DNA from: Salinispora cortesiana | GTDB lineage: Bacteria; Actinomycetota; Actinomycetes; Mycobacteriales; Micromonosporaceae | DNA length: 64,000 bases | NCBI RefSeq assembly: GCF_000484695.1 | Contig: NZ_AXVR01000024.1 | Location: 1 to 64,000, forward strand | Reading direction: 5' to 3' | Shown here: positions 1 through 11,700 of the stretch, in pieces | Numbering within the stretch: position 1 is the stretch's first letter | Layout of the letters: every line of letters starts with the position of its first letter | Translations under genes and position numbers: made by a program | Notes under the pieces: generated by a model | What the model saw: only the letters and a program-made list of their open reading frames with translations | Told to the model about the DNA's origin: nothing | Database searches by the model: none

Positions 1-1270
<1,270 letters not shown>

Positions 1271-1333
1271 CGGAGCTCTCTGCCCTCTCCTCGTACCAGA
1301 CAGGGACGGTACGGTGCAAAACCGGCATCCCTA

Positions 1334-1350
1334 CTACAAATCGGTTGTAG
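1334..1350 (-). promoter_or_regulatory. Inverted repeat CTACAA-ATCGG-TTGTAG upstream of the beta-helix gene
   Basis: Six-bp arms lie 64-80 bp upstream of ATG 1270. The half CTACAAATCGG recurs at 1869-1879, upstream of the 64-residue gene, at a comparable place relative to the shared upstream box. It could be an operator or the start of a transcribed leader. Confidence 0.4.
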
Positions 1351-1385
1351 CTCCCAGAAGCACCGTATGAGAATCCTCTTCACCT

Positions 1386-1406
1386 TGAGGCTGTATCTGA
1401 GAAAAG
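1386..1406 (-). promoter_or_regulatory. Promoter box shared with 1924-1943
   Basis: On the plus strand this reads TGAGGCTGTATCTGAGAAAAG. The partner at 1924-1943 reads TGAGGATGTATCCGAAAAAG. Read on the minus strand, each is followed by a TAC(G/A)GT hexamer that could serve as a -10 element, and then by the conserved GATTTGTAG. The two minus-strand genes at 1270 and 1810 therefore appear to use the same kind of promoter. Confidence 0.45.
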
Positions 1407-1548
1407 TCCGTATTTGTGGTGCTGATGGCTGGATCGGGACGAGGTTCGGTCTCGGGGCTAGTGCGGCCAGGCATGGAGAGGCAGCTGACTTCAGGGCGTC
1501 GCACCCTGGGTGGCGCTGTTTGTGCGATTCAGGACGTTCGGAGACGGT

Positions 1549-1587
1549 GCGGGCTCCTCCGACCGGGTGGCGGTCGGAGGAGCCCGC
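1549..1587 (-). terminator. Perfect 16-bp-stem hairpin after the 64-residue gene
   Basis: Arms 1549-1564 and 1572-1587 (gcgggctcctccgacc and its complement) flank a 7-nt loop. The hairpin sits about 30 bp past the stop of the minus-strand gene at 1616. There is no clear T tract, as is common for actinobacterial terminators. Confidence 0.7.
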
Positions 1588-1615
1588 TCTATGTGGTGGT
1601 GCTCTCAGCGGGAAC

Positions 1616-1810
1616 TCAGCCGAAGCAGCGTTCCGGAGTGGCCGGGCTGCCCAGGTGGTTCGTTCGTTGGTTCTGCTCGACCGCGGACTTCCGATCGATG
1701 TCGACGTCGCCCTTGGTGCGGGTCGGCGCGCCGCCATGGTTGGTTGGCGTGGAGGATGGCCTGGGCCGGGGCCGACGTTGGCCCCGGTTGGTTGTGATCT
1801 CGGTGGACAT
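1616..1810 (-). CDS. Small basic/polar protein, 64 aa, unknown function
   Basis: ATG 1810 is preceded by a good ribosome binding site (AAGGGGAG about 7 nt upstream). The peptide starts MSTEITTNRGQRRPRPRPSS and is rich in Arg, Pro, Thr and Asn, with no membrane segment or signal peptide; one Cys lies near the end (ERCFG). A strong hairpin follows the stop. It shares an upstream box with the beta-helix gene, so the two may be co-expressed. I do not recognise a family. The Arg/Pro-rich composition suggests a disordered peptide. Support comes from the RBS, promoter and terminator rather than homology. Confidence 0.5.
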   Translation of the reverse strand: MSTEITTNRGQRRPRPRPSSTPTNHGGAPTRTKGDVDIDRKSAVEQNQRTNHLGSPATPERCFG

Positions 1811-1923
1811 CAGAGCACTCCCCTTCGACTCCCAGAAGGCCCGCACCGGCTGAAGGTGGTGTGACCTGCTACAAATCGGGCTCCAGCCTCTGATAGCCAC
1901 TGTAAGTGAAGATCTGTCCTGGA

Positions 1924-1943
1924 TGAGGATGTATCCGAAAAAG
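1924..1943 (-). promoter_or_regulatory. Promoter box upstream of the 64-aa gene, twin of 1386-1406
   Basis: See 1386-1406. The candidate -10 hexamer on the minus strand is TACAGT (around 1899-1904), and the CTACAAATCGG element lies at 1869-1879. Confidence 0.45.
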
Positions 1944-2018
1944 CTACTTATTCAAGGCGCGTGGGAGTGGGCGGCGCGATTGGAGCAAAACGGATGAAAC
2001 GTGACATTAAGGAAAAAG

Positions 2019-2070
2019 GCCGCACCGATTCCGTTTCAGAGCCTAAAGGTCCAAACGAAAACGGTGCGGC
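2019..2070 (-). terminator. Rho-independent terminator after pepP
   Basis: Nine-bp arms gccgcaccg (2019-2027) and cggtgcggc (2062-2070) enclose an inner cgttt/aaacg pairing. On the minus strand the hairpin is followed by a T-rich run (CTTTTTCCTT). It begins 20 bp after the pepP stop. Confidence 0.8.
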
Positions 2071-2089
2071 TCGGGCTTGGCTGGCTAGG

Positions 2090-3568
2090 TCAGCCCGGCA
2101 GGTGTGGGCCCGCCTCCCGCTGCTCAGCCAGCCAGGTTTCCACGTCGTCAGCGGTCCGGGGGAGCCCGGCGGAGAGGTTCATCGTGCCGTTCGCCGTGAT
2201 CAGGACGTCGTCCTCGATCCGGACGCCGATGCCGCGCAGCTCCTCCGGTACCAAGTCGTCCTCGGGCTGGAAGTACAGGCCCGGCTCCACGGTGAGCACG
2301 TAGCCCTCGCCCAGGATGCCGTCGCGGTACGCCTCACCGCGCGAGTTGGCGCAGTCGTGTACGTCGATGCCGAGCATGTGCCCGAAGCCGTGCAGGGTCC
2401 ACCGTCGGTATACCGCCGACTTCTCGTCCATCGCCTCGTCCACGCTGATCGGTAGTAGGCCCAGCTCAGCCAGGCCCTCGGCGAGAACCCGCATACAGGT
2501 CAGGTGCACCTCCTTGAACGCCACGCCCGGCCGGATGAACTCGATGCCGGCCTGCTGCGCGGCGTACACGATGTCGTAGATCTGACGCTGTAGCGCGGTG
2601 AACCGGCCGCTCACCGGGAGCACCCGGGTCACGTCAGCGGTGTAGAGGTGGTCGTTCTCCACGCCCATGTCCATCAGCAGCAGGTCACCCGGACGGGTGG
2701 TGCCATGGTTGTGCACCCAGTGCAGGATCGTGGCGTGCTCGCCGGCGCCGACAATCGAGCCGTAGCCGAGGTCGTTTCCGTCGTGTCGGGCCCGCAGCGC
2801 GAAGATGCCTTCGAGTAGCCGCTCGGAAACTCCCCGGTCGGCCGGGAGCGCCCGCGCCACATCCTCGAAGCCGCGAACCGTGGCATCCACCGCGTCCTGA
2901 AGCTGGGCGATCTCCCACTCGTCCTTGACCAGCCGGAGCTCGGAGATCGCGCTGGCCAGCTCCTGGTCGCGGGGCGGCTGGCCCCGCTCCCGCCGGCCGT
3001 CGTACGGGCGTAGGGCCGCGTCAACCCGGGCGTCGAAGCCGCGCAGCACTCGGGTTCGGGCCGGGGCGAGGTCGGCCAGGGCGGCATCCAGGTCGGCGAG
3101 GTCGGCGGTGGGCATGCCCAACTCGTTCGACTTCTCCGCAAGGGTGGGCCGCCGACCAAGCCACAGCTCGCCGTGCCGGCTCCGGAAGAACTCGTCGGTC
3201 TGCCGGGACGCGTGTGGCCGCAGGTAGAGGAGGGGCTCGTGGCCGGAAACGGTCGGACGGAGTACGAGCACGCTGTCCGGCTCGTAGTCGCCGGTCAGGT
3301 ACGCGAAGTCGCTGCCGGGACGGAATCGGTGGGCGGTGTCGTTGGCGCGTACCTGCTCGCCGCCGGTGGGGATCACCAGGGTCTCGCCGGGGAAGGCCGC
3401 GGAGAGGGCCGCCCGGCGCTTGGCGTAGTTGGGTGCCGCCGGGTGCGGGACGACCGGCAGCGCGCTGTCTCGCCAGCCCTGCCGCATGAACGCCAGGAGC
3501 GCCGCCGGGAATTTTGGATCATGCGACTCGGTGCCCCCTGGATCGCGGTGAATGCGTTCTTCGGTCAT
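2090..3568 (-). CDS. pepP: Xaa-Pro aminopeptidase (M24B, aminopeptidase P)
   Basis: This cytosolic metallo-aminopeptidase removes N-terminal residues preceding proline. The 492-residue product has an N-terminal AMP_N domain (about residues 25-170) and a C-terminal pita-bread domain. The di-metal ligands are visible: DMGVENDHLYTADVTR (two Asp), HGFGHMLGIDVHD (His), VEPGLYF (Glu) and GVRIEDD (Glu). ATG 3568 was chosen because GGGAG lies about 8 nt upstream; the frame is open to 3613 but without a better RBS. The gene is divergent from asnB and ends at a clear terminator. Length and motifs are normal for the family. Role in peptide turnover is inferred from the family. Confidence 0.93.
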   Translation of the reverse strand: MTEERIHRDPGGTESHDPKFPAALLAFMRQGWRDSALPVVPHPAAPNYAKRRAALSAAFPGETLVIPTGGEQVRANDTAHRFRPGSDFAYLTGDYEPDSVLVLRPTVSGHEPLLYLRPHASRQTDEFFRSRHGELWLGRRPTLAEKSNELGMPTADLADLDAALADLAPARTRVLRGFDARVDAALRPYDGRRERGQPPRDQELASAISELRLVKDEWEIAQLQDAVDATVRGFEDVARALPADRGVSERLLEGIFALRARHDGNDLGYGSIVGAGEHATILHWVHNHGTTRPGDLLLMDMGVENDHLYTADVTRVLPVSGRFTALQRQIYDIVYAAQQAGIEFIRPGVAFKEVHLTCMRVLAEGLAELGLLPISVDEAMDEKSAVYRRWTLHGFGHMLGIDVHDCANSRGEAYRDGILGEGYVLTVEPGLYFQPEDDLVPEELRGIGVRIEDDVLITANGTMNLSAGLPRTADDVETWLAEQREAGPHLPG

Positions 3569-3688
3569 CTCCGCTCCCTTCGCGTTGTCGCTGGTCCCGA
3601 CGGTAGCCGACATGGCCGGGCCAGCGGCTGAGGCTTGTTGCGCAGACGGCCGCTACGGCCGCGACGGGGGCGTGAAAAGATGACGACC

Positions 3689-5650
3689 ATGTGCGGACTC
3701 CTGGCCTTCTTCAGCGCACGCGGGGACGCCGCGGCTCACCGCGACCACATCGCCAACGCGTTGGAATGCCTGCACCATCGTGGCCCGGACGAGACCGGGG
3801 TGGAAGTTGTCGGCGACGCATCTGGTCAGTACGCGGATGGGGTGTTCGCCCACAAGCGGCTGGCGATCATCGATGTGGCGTCTAGCCAGGAGCCGCTGCC
3901 CTACGCGAACGGGCGCTACCTGCTGACCTTCAACGGCGAGATCTACAACTATATCGAGCTGCGGGAGGAGCTGGCCCGCAACTACGGGGCGCAGTTCGCC
4001 ACCTCCGGTGACGGGGAGGTGATCGTCGCCGGCTACCACTACTGGGGTGAGCAGGTGCTCACCCGGTTGCGGGGGATGTTCGCCTTCGTGATCTGGGACC
4101 GGCAGGAGCGGCGCGCCTTCGGCGCGCGCGACTACTTCGGGATCAAGCCGCTGCACTATCTGGAGTCGGCCGACGGCCTCTACCTCGCCTCGGAGAAGAA
4201 GGCCCTGCTGCCGTTCGCGCCGGCCAACTACCAGGGTGACGCCGGTATCGACACGGCCAGCCTCAGCCACTACCTGACGCTGCAGTACGTGCCCGAGCCC
4301 AGCACCCTGCACCAGGGGATCCGTCGGATCGGCTCGGGGGAGTACCTGACCTGGAGGCCCGGCAGCCGGATTGATGTCCGCCGGTGGTACCGACCGATGT
4401 TCCGGCCTGCTCCGGTGCCGGACGAGCAGAAGCTCTACCACGAGATCCGGGAGACGCTGCGGGACAGCGTCCGGATTCACATGCGATCGGATGTCCCGGT
4501 CGGTTCGTTCCTGTCCAGTGGGATCGACTCCACCGCGGTGGTGGCGCTGGCCCGGGAGTTCAACCCGAACATACTGACCTTCACGGTCGGCTACGACGTG
4601 CCCGGCTACTCGGAGATCGATGTGGCCCAGGAGTCGGCCCGCCACCTCGATGTCACCACCATTCCCACCAAGATCGGGCCGCAGGACATGATGGCGGCGC
4701 TGCCGAAGATCGTCTGGCACCTGGACGACCCGGTCGCCGACCCGGCGTTGGTGCCGCTCTACTTCGTGGCGCGCAAGGCAGCCGAACACGTCACGGTGGT
4801 GCTCTCCGGCGAGGGCGCCGACGAGTTTTTCGGCGGCTACACGATCTACCGGGAACCGCTCTCGCTGAGCTCGGTCAACGGCCTGCCCGACGGGGTGCAG
4901 AAGGGGCTGCGGGCGGTGTCGAAGGCGATCCCGCAGGGGGTCAAGGGCAAGAGCTTCCTGGAGCGCGGCACCACCCCGATCGAGGCGCGCTACTACGGCA
5001 ACGCCCGGATGTTCACCGAGGAGGAGAAGCAGCACCTGCTGCGCCGCTACGACCCCTCGGTGCGCTACACCGACATCACCGCCCCGATCTACGCCGAGTG
5101 CACCGAACTCGACGATGTCACCAAGATGCAGTACGTGGACCTCTACACCTGGCTGCGCGGGGACATCCTGGTCAAGGTCGACCGGATCTCGATGGCGAAC
5201 TCGTTGGAGGTACGGGTGCCCTTCCTGGACCGGGCGGTCTTCGACGTGGCGTCGAGGATCCCGGTCGAACTGCGACTGCCCCCGCGCTCCGACGCCACCA
5301 AGTACGCGATGCGTCAGGCGTTGCAGGGGGTGGTCCCGCCGGCCATCGTGAACCGCCGGAAGCTGGGCTTCCCGACCCCGACCCGGGTGTGGCTGCGGGG
5401 GGAGATGTACGAGTGGGCCCGGCACATGCTGGCCACCTCGGGCGCAGGTGACCTGATCGACCTGCCGTACGCGCTGCGGCTGCTCGATGAGCACAAGCGG
5501 GAGGAGGCCGACCACTCCCGCAAGGTCTGGACGCTGCTGATCTTCTGCATCTGGCATGCGATCTTCATCGCCAAGACGTTGGACCCCGGCATCCAGCGCA
5601 ACCAGTCGGCCCTGCTGACGAAGCCGGTCGTCGGCAGTATGGTCCGCTGA
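3689..5650 (+). CDS. asnB: Asparagine synthetase (glutamine-hydrolysing)
   Basis: The enzyme makes Asn from Asp, ATP and Gln. Start 3689 is chosen because the class II glutaminase needs Cys directly after Met: the sequence reads MCGLLAFF; upstream ATG 3680 would bury that Cys. N-terminal glutaminase motifs are HRGPDE and FNGEIYN. The synthetase domain (from about residue 230) has the PP-loop SSGIDST and the LSGEGADEFFGGY signature. At 653 residues it matches actinobacterial AsnB. It is a probable core gene next to pepP. AsnB-like enzymes also amidate natural products, so a role for it in the adjacent biosynthetic locus is possible, but it is on the opposite strand and separated from that locus by a terminator. 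Confidence 0.93.
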   Translation: MCGLLAFFSARGDAAAHRDHIANALECLHHRGPDETGVEVVGDASGQYADGVFAHKRLAIIDVASSQEPLPYANGRYLLTFNGEIYNYIELREELARNYGAQFATSGDGEVIVAGYHYWGEQVLTRLRGMFAFVIWDRQERRAFGARDYFGIKPLHYLESADGLYLASEKKALLPFAPANYQGDAGIDTASLSHYLTLQYVPEPSTLHQGIRRIGSGEYLTWRPGSRIDVRRWYRPMFRPAPVPDEQKLYHEIRETLRDSVRIHMRSDVPVGSFLSSGIDSTAVVALAREFNPNILTFTVGYDVPGYSEIDVAQESARHLDVTTIPTKIGPQDMMAALPKIVWHLDDPVADPALVPLYFVARKAAEHVTVVLSGEGADEFFGGYTIYREPLSLSSVNGLPDGVQKGLRAVSKAIPQGVKGKSFLERGTTPIEARYYGNARMFTEEEKQHLLRRYDPSVRYTDITAPIYAECTELDDVTKMQYVDLYTWLRGDILVKVDRISMANSLEVRVPFLDRAVFDVASRIPVELRLPPRSDATKYAMRQALQGVVPPAIVNRRKLGFPTPTRVWLRGEMYEWARHMLATSGAGDLIDLPYALRLLDEHKREEADHSRKVWTLLIFCIWHAIFIAKTLDPGIQRNQSALLTKPVVGSMVR

Positions 5651-5712
5651 GCGGGCTGGGCGTCGGGGTCGACCGCCCGGGTGCACCCGCGCGGGGCGCG
5701 CTTCTCCGGGCT

Positions 5713-5743
5713 CGTCGGGGCGGCTCCACGAGCCGCCCCGACG
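5713..5743. terminator. Bidirectional terminator between asnB and lymA
   Basis: A perfect 14-bp stem (cgtcggggcggctc, 5713-5726, with its complement 5730-5743) and 3-nt loop lie between the convergent asnB and lymA stop codons. Confidence 0.8.
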
Positions 5744-5778
5744 CCCTTCCGGGATGAGCTGCCCTCCTCCGCGGGGTC

Positions 5779-8700
5779 TCAGTAGGACAGCCCGGGGCAG
5801 TACACCCCGCCCTCTGGTGGGGTGTAGCTGCCCAGGGAGATCAGCGTCTCCAGGCGGAGTAGCGAGACCCCTCGGGTGCGGGCAGCCCAGCTGAGCAGGT
5901 CTGGTGCCAGCCGGCCCGGGATGCGCAGCCGGGGGGCCAGACCATGGGGATCCTGGCGGCGCATCAGCTCACCGGCCCCGGCGTACAGCGCCCGCGCCGC
6001 CGCCTCCGACGTGGCGGTCAGGTGGCCCAGGTCGGCCAGGCCGGTGGTGTAGCCGGCGAGCTCCCCGTTGGTCTTGTCCAGCACCACGTACGGCATTGAC
6101 CACTCGAAGGCCCGCTTGGCTGCCATGTGGATCTCACTGTCCCGGGAATGCCCGTTGACTTTGCGGTACAGGGTTTGGCAGCTCGGAACATCCGCCTCGG
6201 TCATGGGACGCACCTCGAAGCCCGCCATGTTGCCGGGAGTCGGCGGGGCGTACCCCACCATCAGGGAGAGCTGTTCCTGCGGCACAAAGCCGAGCGATGA
6301 GTACAGCCGGTAGCCCCACGTGTTGTTGGTGACCTGGACGCCGCGCACGGAGGGCCAGCCAAGCCGGTCACTGGCGGCGATCATCGACTCCATCAGCTTC
6401 CGGCCCACCCCACCTCCCTGCGTGTCGGGGGCGACGCTCAACGGTCCGATGGCGGCGACCTCCTCACCCAGCACCAGGAAGTTGGAGCCCACTACCGATC
6501 CCGTCGCGTCGACCGCGACCTCACTCACGCAGCTCGGGGAGGCGAGTCGTCCCTGGAGCATCTCCAACACCGCCTGCTCAGACGACCATTCGGGTGGTAG
6601 GCCCAGCGAGGCGTTGGTGTCCTCGAATGCCTGGTAGCAGATCTGGGCCAACCGCGGCAGGTCGGCGGTGGTCGCCGGCCGGATGTGGAGGCGACCGCCG
6701 GCGGAGGCCGTCGCCGGGTGTGCCCCGGGCGGCGGGAAGTAGCCCACCCGGACGAAGAAGTCGACGTACTTCTCGAACAGGTCCTGGGTCATGGGCGGGC
6801 AGTCGATGCCGGTGCCGGCCAGCAGAGCGCGGGTCTCGGAGGTGTCGACCGTCAGGTAGTGATTACGTCCGCTGTAGATGGTGGACTCGAAGCCGTCGAC
6901 CATCGCCACCATGGTGTTTTCGGGGTTGGACCGCACCCGCCTGACCCAGGGGTCCCAGCCAAACTCGTCGAGGCGATAGCCGCGCGCCCGCAACGTCTCC
7001 ATCATCTCGACGAACGGCAGATGCGTGCCGTTGGCGAGGTGGTGGTTGCGGTTGACAGCGGCCGGGTTCCGGGACAGCCTAAGGATCGCCGAGCTGACAT
7101 AGTCGACGGGCACGAGGTGGAAGATGCCGGCCGGGTCCGCCGGAACCGCCTCCGCCTGCAGGATGCCCTTCATGCTCAGCCACACGAAGTCGTGCCGCTG
7201 GCAGCGGCCCAGCTCCGAGTCGCCGGAGATCTCATCGATTCGGTAGATCGACACCGGCAGCCCGCGTTCCCGGGCGATGTCGATGATCTGCTCCGCGACC
7301 AGCTTGGTCTGTCGGTACCCGGAGGAGAGGGCCGCGGCGGGCCCCGGCGGGTCGGTTGACTTCAGGGCGACCCCGGGTACGACCTCGGCGGAGAAGACAC
7401 CCGTGGACGACACGTGGTGGACCGGAACACTGCGATGCCGGGCGGCGAGCCGCAGTATCTCCTCGGTGCCGGTCACGTTCGCCGCCTTCAGCGAGGAGTA
7501 GGGGTAGAGACTGTTGACGGTGGCAGCCGCGTGGTAGACCGCGTCGATGCGGCGGGACAGCTCGTCGTACCGCTGCTCCGACAGGCCGAACCCAGGAGTG
7601 GCCAGGTCGCCGACCACCACGGACAAGCGGTTCGGATCGATCTCGTCCCAGAGTTGGTACCACTGGAGGTTGTCCCGCAGCCGGTCCAGCGCCGGCTTCT
7701 CGTCGGTGGACCGAACGAGGCAGTGCACCACGGCGTTCGTGCTCCGCATCAGGTCGCGGAGCAGGAAGGCGCCGAGGAAGCCGGTCGCTCCGGTGAGGAG
7801 GACCTCTCGCGGCTCGGTGGCGGCGGTGACGACCTCGTCCGCGCAGACGATGTCCGCAGCCAGGGTTACCTCGGCGGCGAAGTCCACCCGGTCCGCATCG
7901 TCGTCGGCCGCGTGGAGCACCCGGCTCAGCAGGTGGTCGGCGAGGACTGCCACGGTGGGGTACTCGAAGACCAGCGAGGCAGGGAGGTTGACCCCACTGA
8001 GGTCGCGGATCTGGTTTCGCAGCTCCACCGCGGTGAGGGAGTCGAAGCCCAGATCCAACAGGGACTCGTCTGGATCGAGCTCGTCCGGGTCGGCGTGACC
8101 GAGTACGGCGGCGACCAGAGTCTGGACGGTCCGGACCAGGTGCAGGAACTGCTCCTCCTCGGACAGGGCGCCGAGTCGGGCGGCGAGCATGGCGCCGCCC
8201 GCCACCTGCATGCCATCGGCTGCCGGCGCGGCACCGGCCGACGGCACGGTGTCGGTTGACCGCCGGGTGGCTGCTGGGCGGCGGGGCGAGTCGCCCCCAC
8301 CGACCAACTCGCGGGGGGCCGGGCTGGTCGGCGGTGGCACGGCGGCCGGTGGTAGCCAGTAGCGCCGTCGTTGGAACGGGTAGGTGGGCAGGTCGACCTC
8401 GGGTTCGCCGGCCGGTGGGAAGAAGCCCTCCCACTCCACCGGCACACCGAGGGCGTGTAGGGCGCCCAGGGCAGCGACCTCGGCGCCCGACCGGCTGCGA
8501 CGGCACAACGGCACCGCGTGGTGCTCCTCCGCGCCGAGGATCTCCCGCACCAGCACGGTCAGTACCCCGTCCGGTCCGAGCTCGACGAAGGTGTCGGTCC
8601 CCTGCGTCCGAATCGCGTGTACCGCAGGTGCGAACCGAACCGGCTGGCGGAGCTGTCCGACCCAGTACTCCGGCGTGAGTAGCTCCGGCCCGGCGGTCGC

Positions 8701-11700
8701 GCCGGTCACGGTGGAGACGATCGGGATGGCCGGTCGCTGGTAGGTCAGCGACTTCGCGACGGCGCGGAAGTCGTCCAAGACGGGATCCATGTGCGCAGAG
8801 TGGAAGGCATGGCTCACCCGGAGGCGGGTAGCCCGAACCCCGTGCTCGGCCAGCCGGGTGGCGAGCGCGGTCACGGCCTCCTCGTCGCCCGAGACGACGA
8901 CCGACCGGGGTGCGTTGACCGCGGCGACTCCGATCCGCGCCTGCGCCCCGGCGAGCAGGGGCAGTAGCTCCTCCTCGGTGGCTTTGACCGCCAGCATCGC
9001 TCCGCCCGGCGGCAGCGCCTGCATCAGGGCGCCCCGGGCGTTGACCAGGTGGGCGGCATCCGGCAGCGAGAGCACCCCGGCCACGTGTGCCGCGGTGAGC
9101 TCGCCGATGGAGTGCCCAACGAGCACGCTCGGGTGTACCCCCCAGGAGCGCAGCAGGGCGAACTGGGCTACCCCCAGCGCGAAGAGGGCCGGCTGGGCGA
9201 GACCGGTTTGGTGGATCGCTTCGTCATCCGTCGTCCCGGCGGGCGTCAGTAGGGCCGACCGTACCTCCGGCGTCAGATAGCGGCAGACCTCGTCCAGCTT
9301 GTCGGCGAAGACGTCGAAACTGTCGTAGAGGTGGCGGCCCATGCCCTGGTACTGCGCGCCCTGGCCGGTGAAGAGCGCGGCGACGGCTCGACCGGGGACC
9401 GCGCGTGCCATCGTCAGCCCGGCCGCCGGGGTATCCGCGGCGAGGGCCTCCAGGCCGGCCAGGAGCTGCTTGGTCTCCGTACCCACCACGGTTGCCCGAT
9501 GCTCCAGACCCGCGCGCGAGCGAGCCAGCGCGCGGCCCACGGCCACCGGGCTGAACTCTGGCGCGGAGCGCGTCATCGTGGCCAGCCGGGCGGCCTGTGT
9601 CCGCAGCGCCACCGGCGACTTGGCGGAGAGCAGCCAGGGAACGACGGCGGGGCTCCGGGACTCGGCAACGCTCGCCGACACCGGCGCCTCGACCGGGCTC
9701 TCCTCCACCACCACGTGCGCGTTGGTGCCGCTGATCCCGAAGGCGGAGATCCCGGCCCGCCGGGGCCGGCCGGCCACCTGCCAGGGCTGGGGCTCGGTCG
9801 CCAGGCGAACCTGGCCGGAGGCCCAGTCGACGTGCGGCGATGGTTGGTCGACGTTGAGCGTGGCCGGGAGAGTCCGGTGGCGCATCGCCTGCACGATCTT
9901 GATGAGACCGGCAGCGCCGGCAGCCGCCTGGGTGTGAGTGATGTTGGACTTGACCGATCCGAGCCAGACCGGCTGATCCGGTGCCCGCCCCTGCCCGTAG
10001 GTGGCGAGAATCGCCTCGGCTTCGATGGGGTCACCGAGCGCGGTTCCCGTGCCGTGCGCCTCGACCAGGTCGATGTCGGCGGGACCGAGTTGGGCGGCGG
10101 CGAGAGCCTGACGGATCAGCCGCTGCTGCGCCTGGCCGTTGGGGGCGGTGAGCCCATTCGACGTGCCGTCCTGGTTGACCGCGCTGCCTCGGATGACGGC
10201 GAGCACCTTCCGCCCCGCCCGGCGCGCGTCCGAGAGGCGCTCCAGCAGCACGACCCCCGCACCTTCGCCGAAGGCGGTGCCGTCCGCGGCCGCGGCGAAC
10301 GCCTTGACCCGGCCATCCGCGGCGAGACCACGCTGCCGGCTGAACGTGATCAGATCGTCGGGGGTGGCCATCACCGTGACCCCGCCGGCGAGGGCGAGCC
10401 GGGACTCTCCGGAGTGCAGCGACTGACAGGCCAGATGGAGCGCCACCAACGAGGCCGAGCAGGCGGTGTCCACGGTGATGGCCGGACCCTCCAACCCGAG
10501 GGTGTAGGCGACCCGTCCAGACAGCACACTGCCGGAGGTGGCGAAGCCCAGGTAGCCCTCGTACTCCGAGGCCGGAGCGGCGAGGGAACTGTACGTCTGC
10601 CCCTTCGTGCCGATGAAGAGACCGGTCGGTGAGCCCGCCACCCGGGTGGGGTCGATTCCGGCGCGCTCGAACGCCTCCCACGCGATTTCCAGGAGGATCC
10701 GCTGCTGCGGGTCCATCGCGGTCGCCTCCCGCGGGCTGATCCCGAAGAAGGCGGCGTCGAAGCCGGCGGGGTCGGCGAGAAACCCGCCCCGGGCCACGTA
10801 GCTGGTGCCGAGGTGGTCCGGGTTCGGGTCGATGAGGGTGTCCAGCGGCCAGTTCCGGTCCTCCGGGAGCTCCGAGGTGGCGTCCCTTCCTTCGGCGATC
10901 AGCGTCCAGAGCTGGTCGGGATCCTCGACTCCGCCCGGGAAGCGGCAGGCCATCGCGACGATGGCGATCGGCTCGTCGGCGTTGGTCCAGCCGGCCCGCT
11001 CCGGAGTAGCGGTGCGTTCGGCCGGCGCGTTCGTTCCGCTCACCTCGGCGACCAGCCGGGCCGTGAGGGCGGTGGGCGTCGGATGGTCGAAGACGACGGT
11101 CGCCGGCAGCCGTAGCCCGACTCGTGCGCAGAGCCGCTGACCAACTCCGACGACGGCGAGGGAGCCGAGCCCGAGGTCGACGAAGGGCTGGTCCGGTCGG
11201 ATCTGCTCGGCGGTGTCCAGCCCGACGGTGCGGGCTACCTCGCTGCGAACCAGTTCCAGGACGTTTCGGGTTCGCTCGCTCGGCGGCATCTCCCGCAACT
11301 GCGCTGCCAACGCCGTACCGTCGATCGGCCCGGCCCCGTCGGCCGTTCCGTCGGCCGTTCCGTCTGGGGTGGCTACACCCAGCAGCTGGGGGCTCGCCTC
11401 CGCCAGCAGGTGTCGGGTGATCTTGCCAGTGCTGGTCCGGGGGACGCGGTCGATGGCGTAGAGCTTCTCGGGCACCTTGAAGAAGGAGAGCAGCCGTCGG
11501 CAGCGCGCGAAGACCGCCGCCGTGTCCACGCCTTCCGGGCCCGGCACCAGATAGGCCACCGGCACCTCACCGAGCACATCGTGTGGCTCGGCGCCCACCG
11601 CCACGTCGGCTACCCCGGCGACAGCCCGCAGCACCTCCTCGACCTCGGCGGGGTGAATGTTCTCGCCCCCACGGATGATCAGCTCCTTGCGTCGGCCGGT

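Noticed and set aside
3653..5686. 677-aa minus-strand ORF opposite asnB
   Set aside because: High-GC shadow: low-complexity Arg/His/Gln-rich translation with no motif, while the plus strand encodes an intact AsnB.
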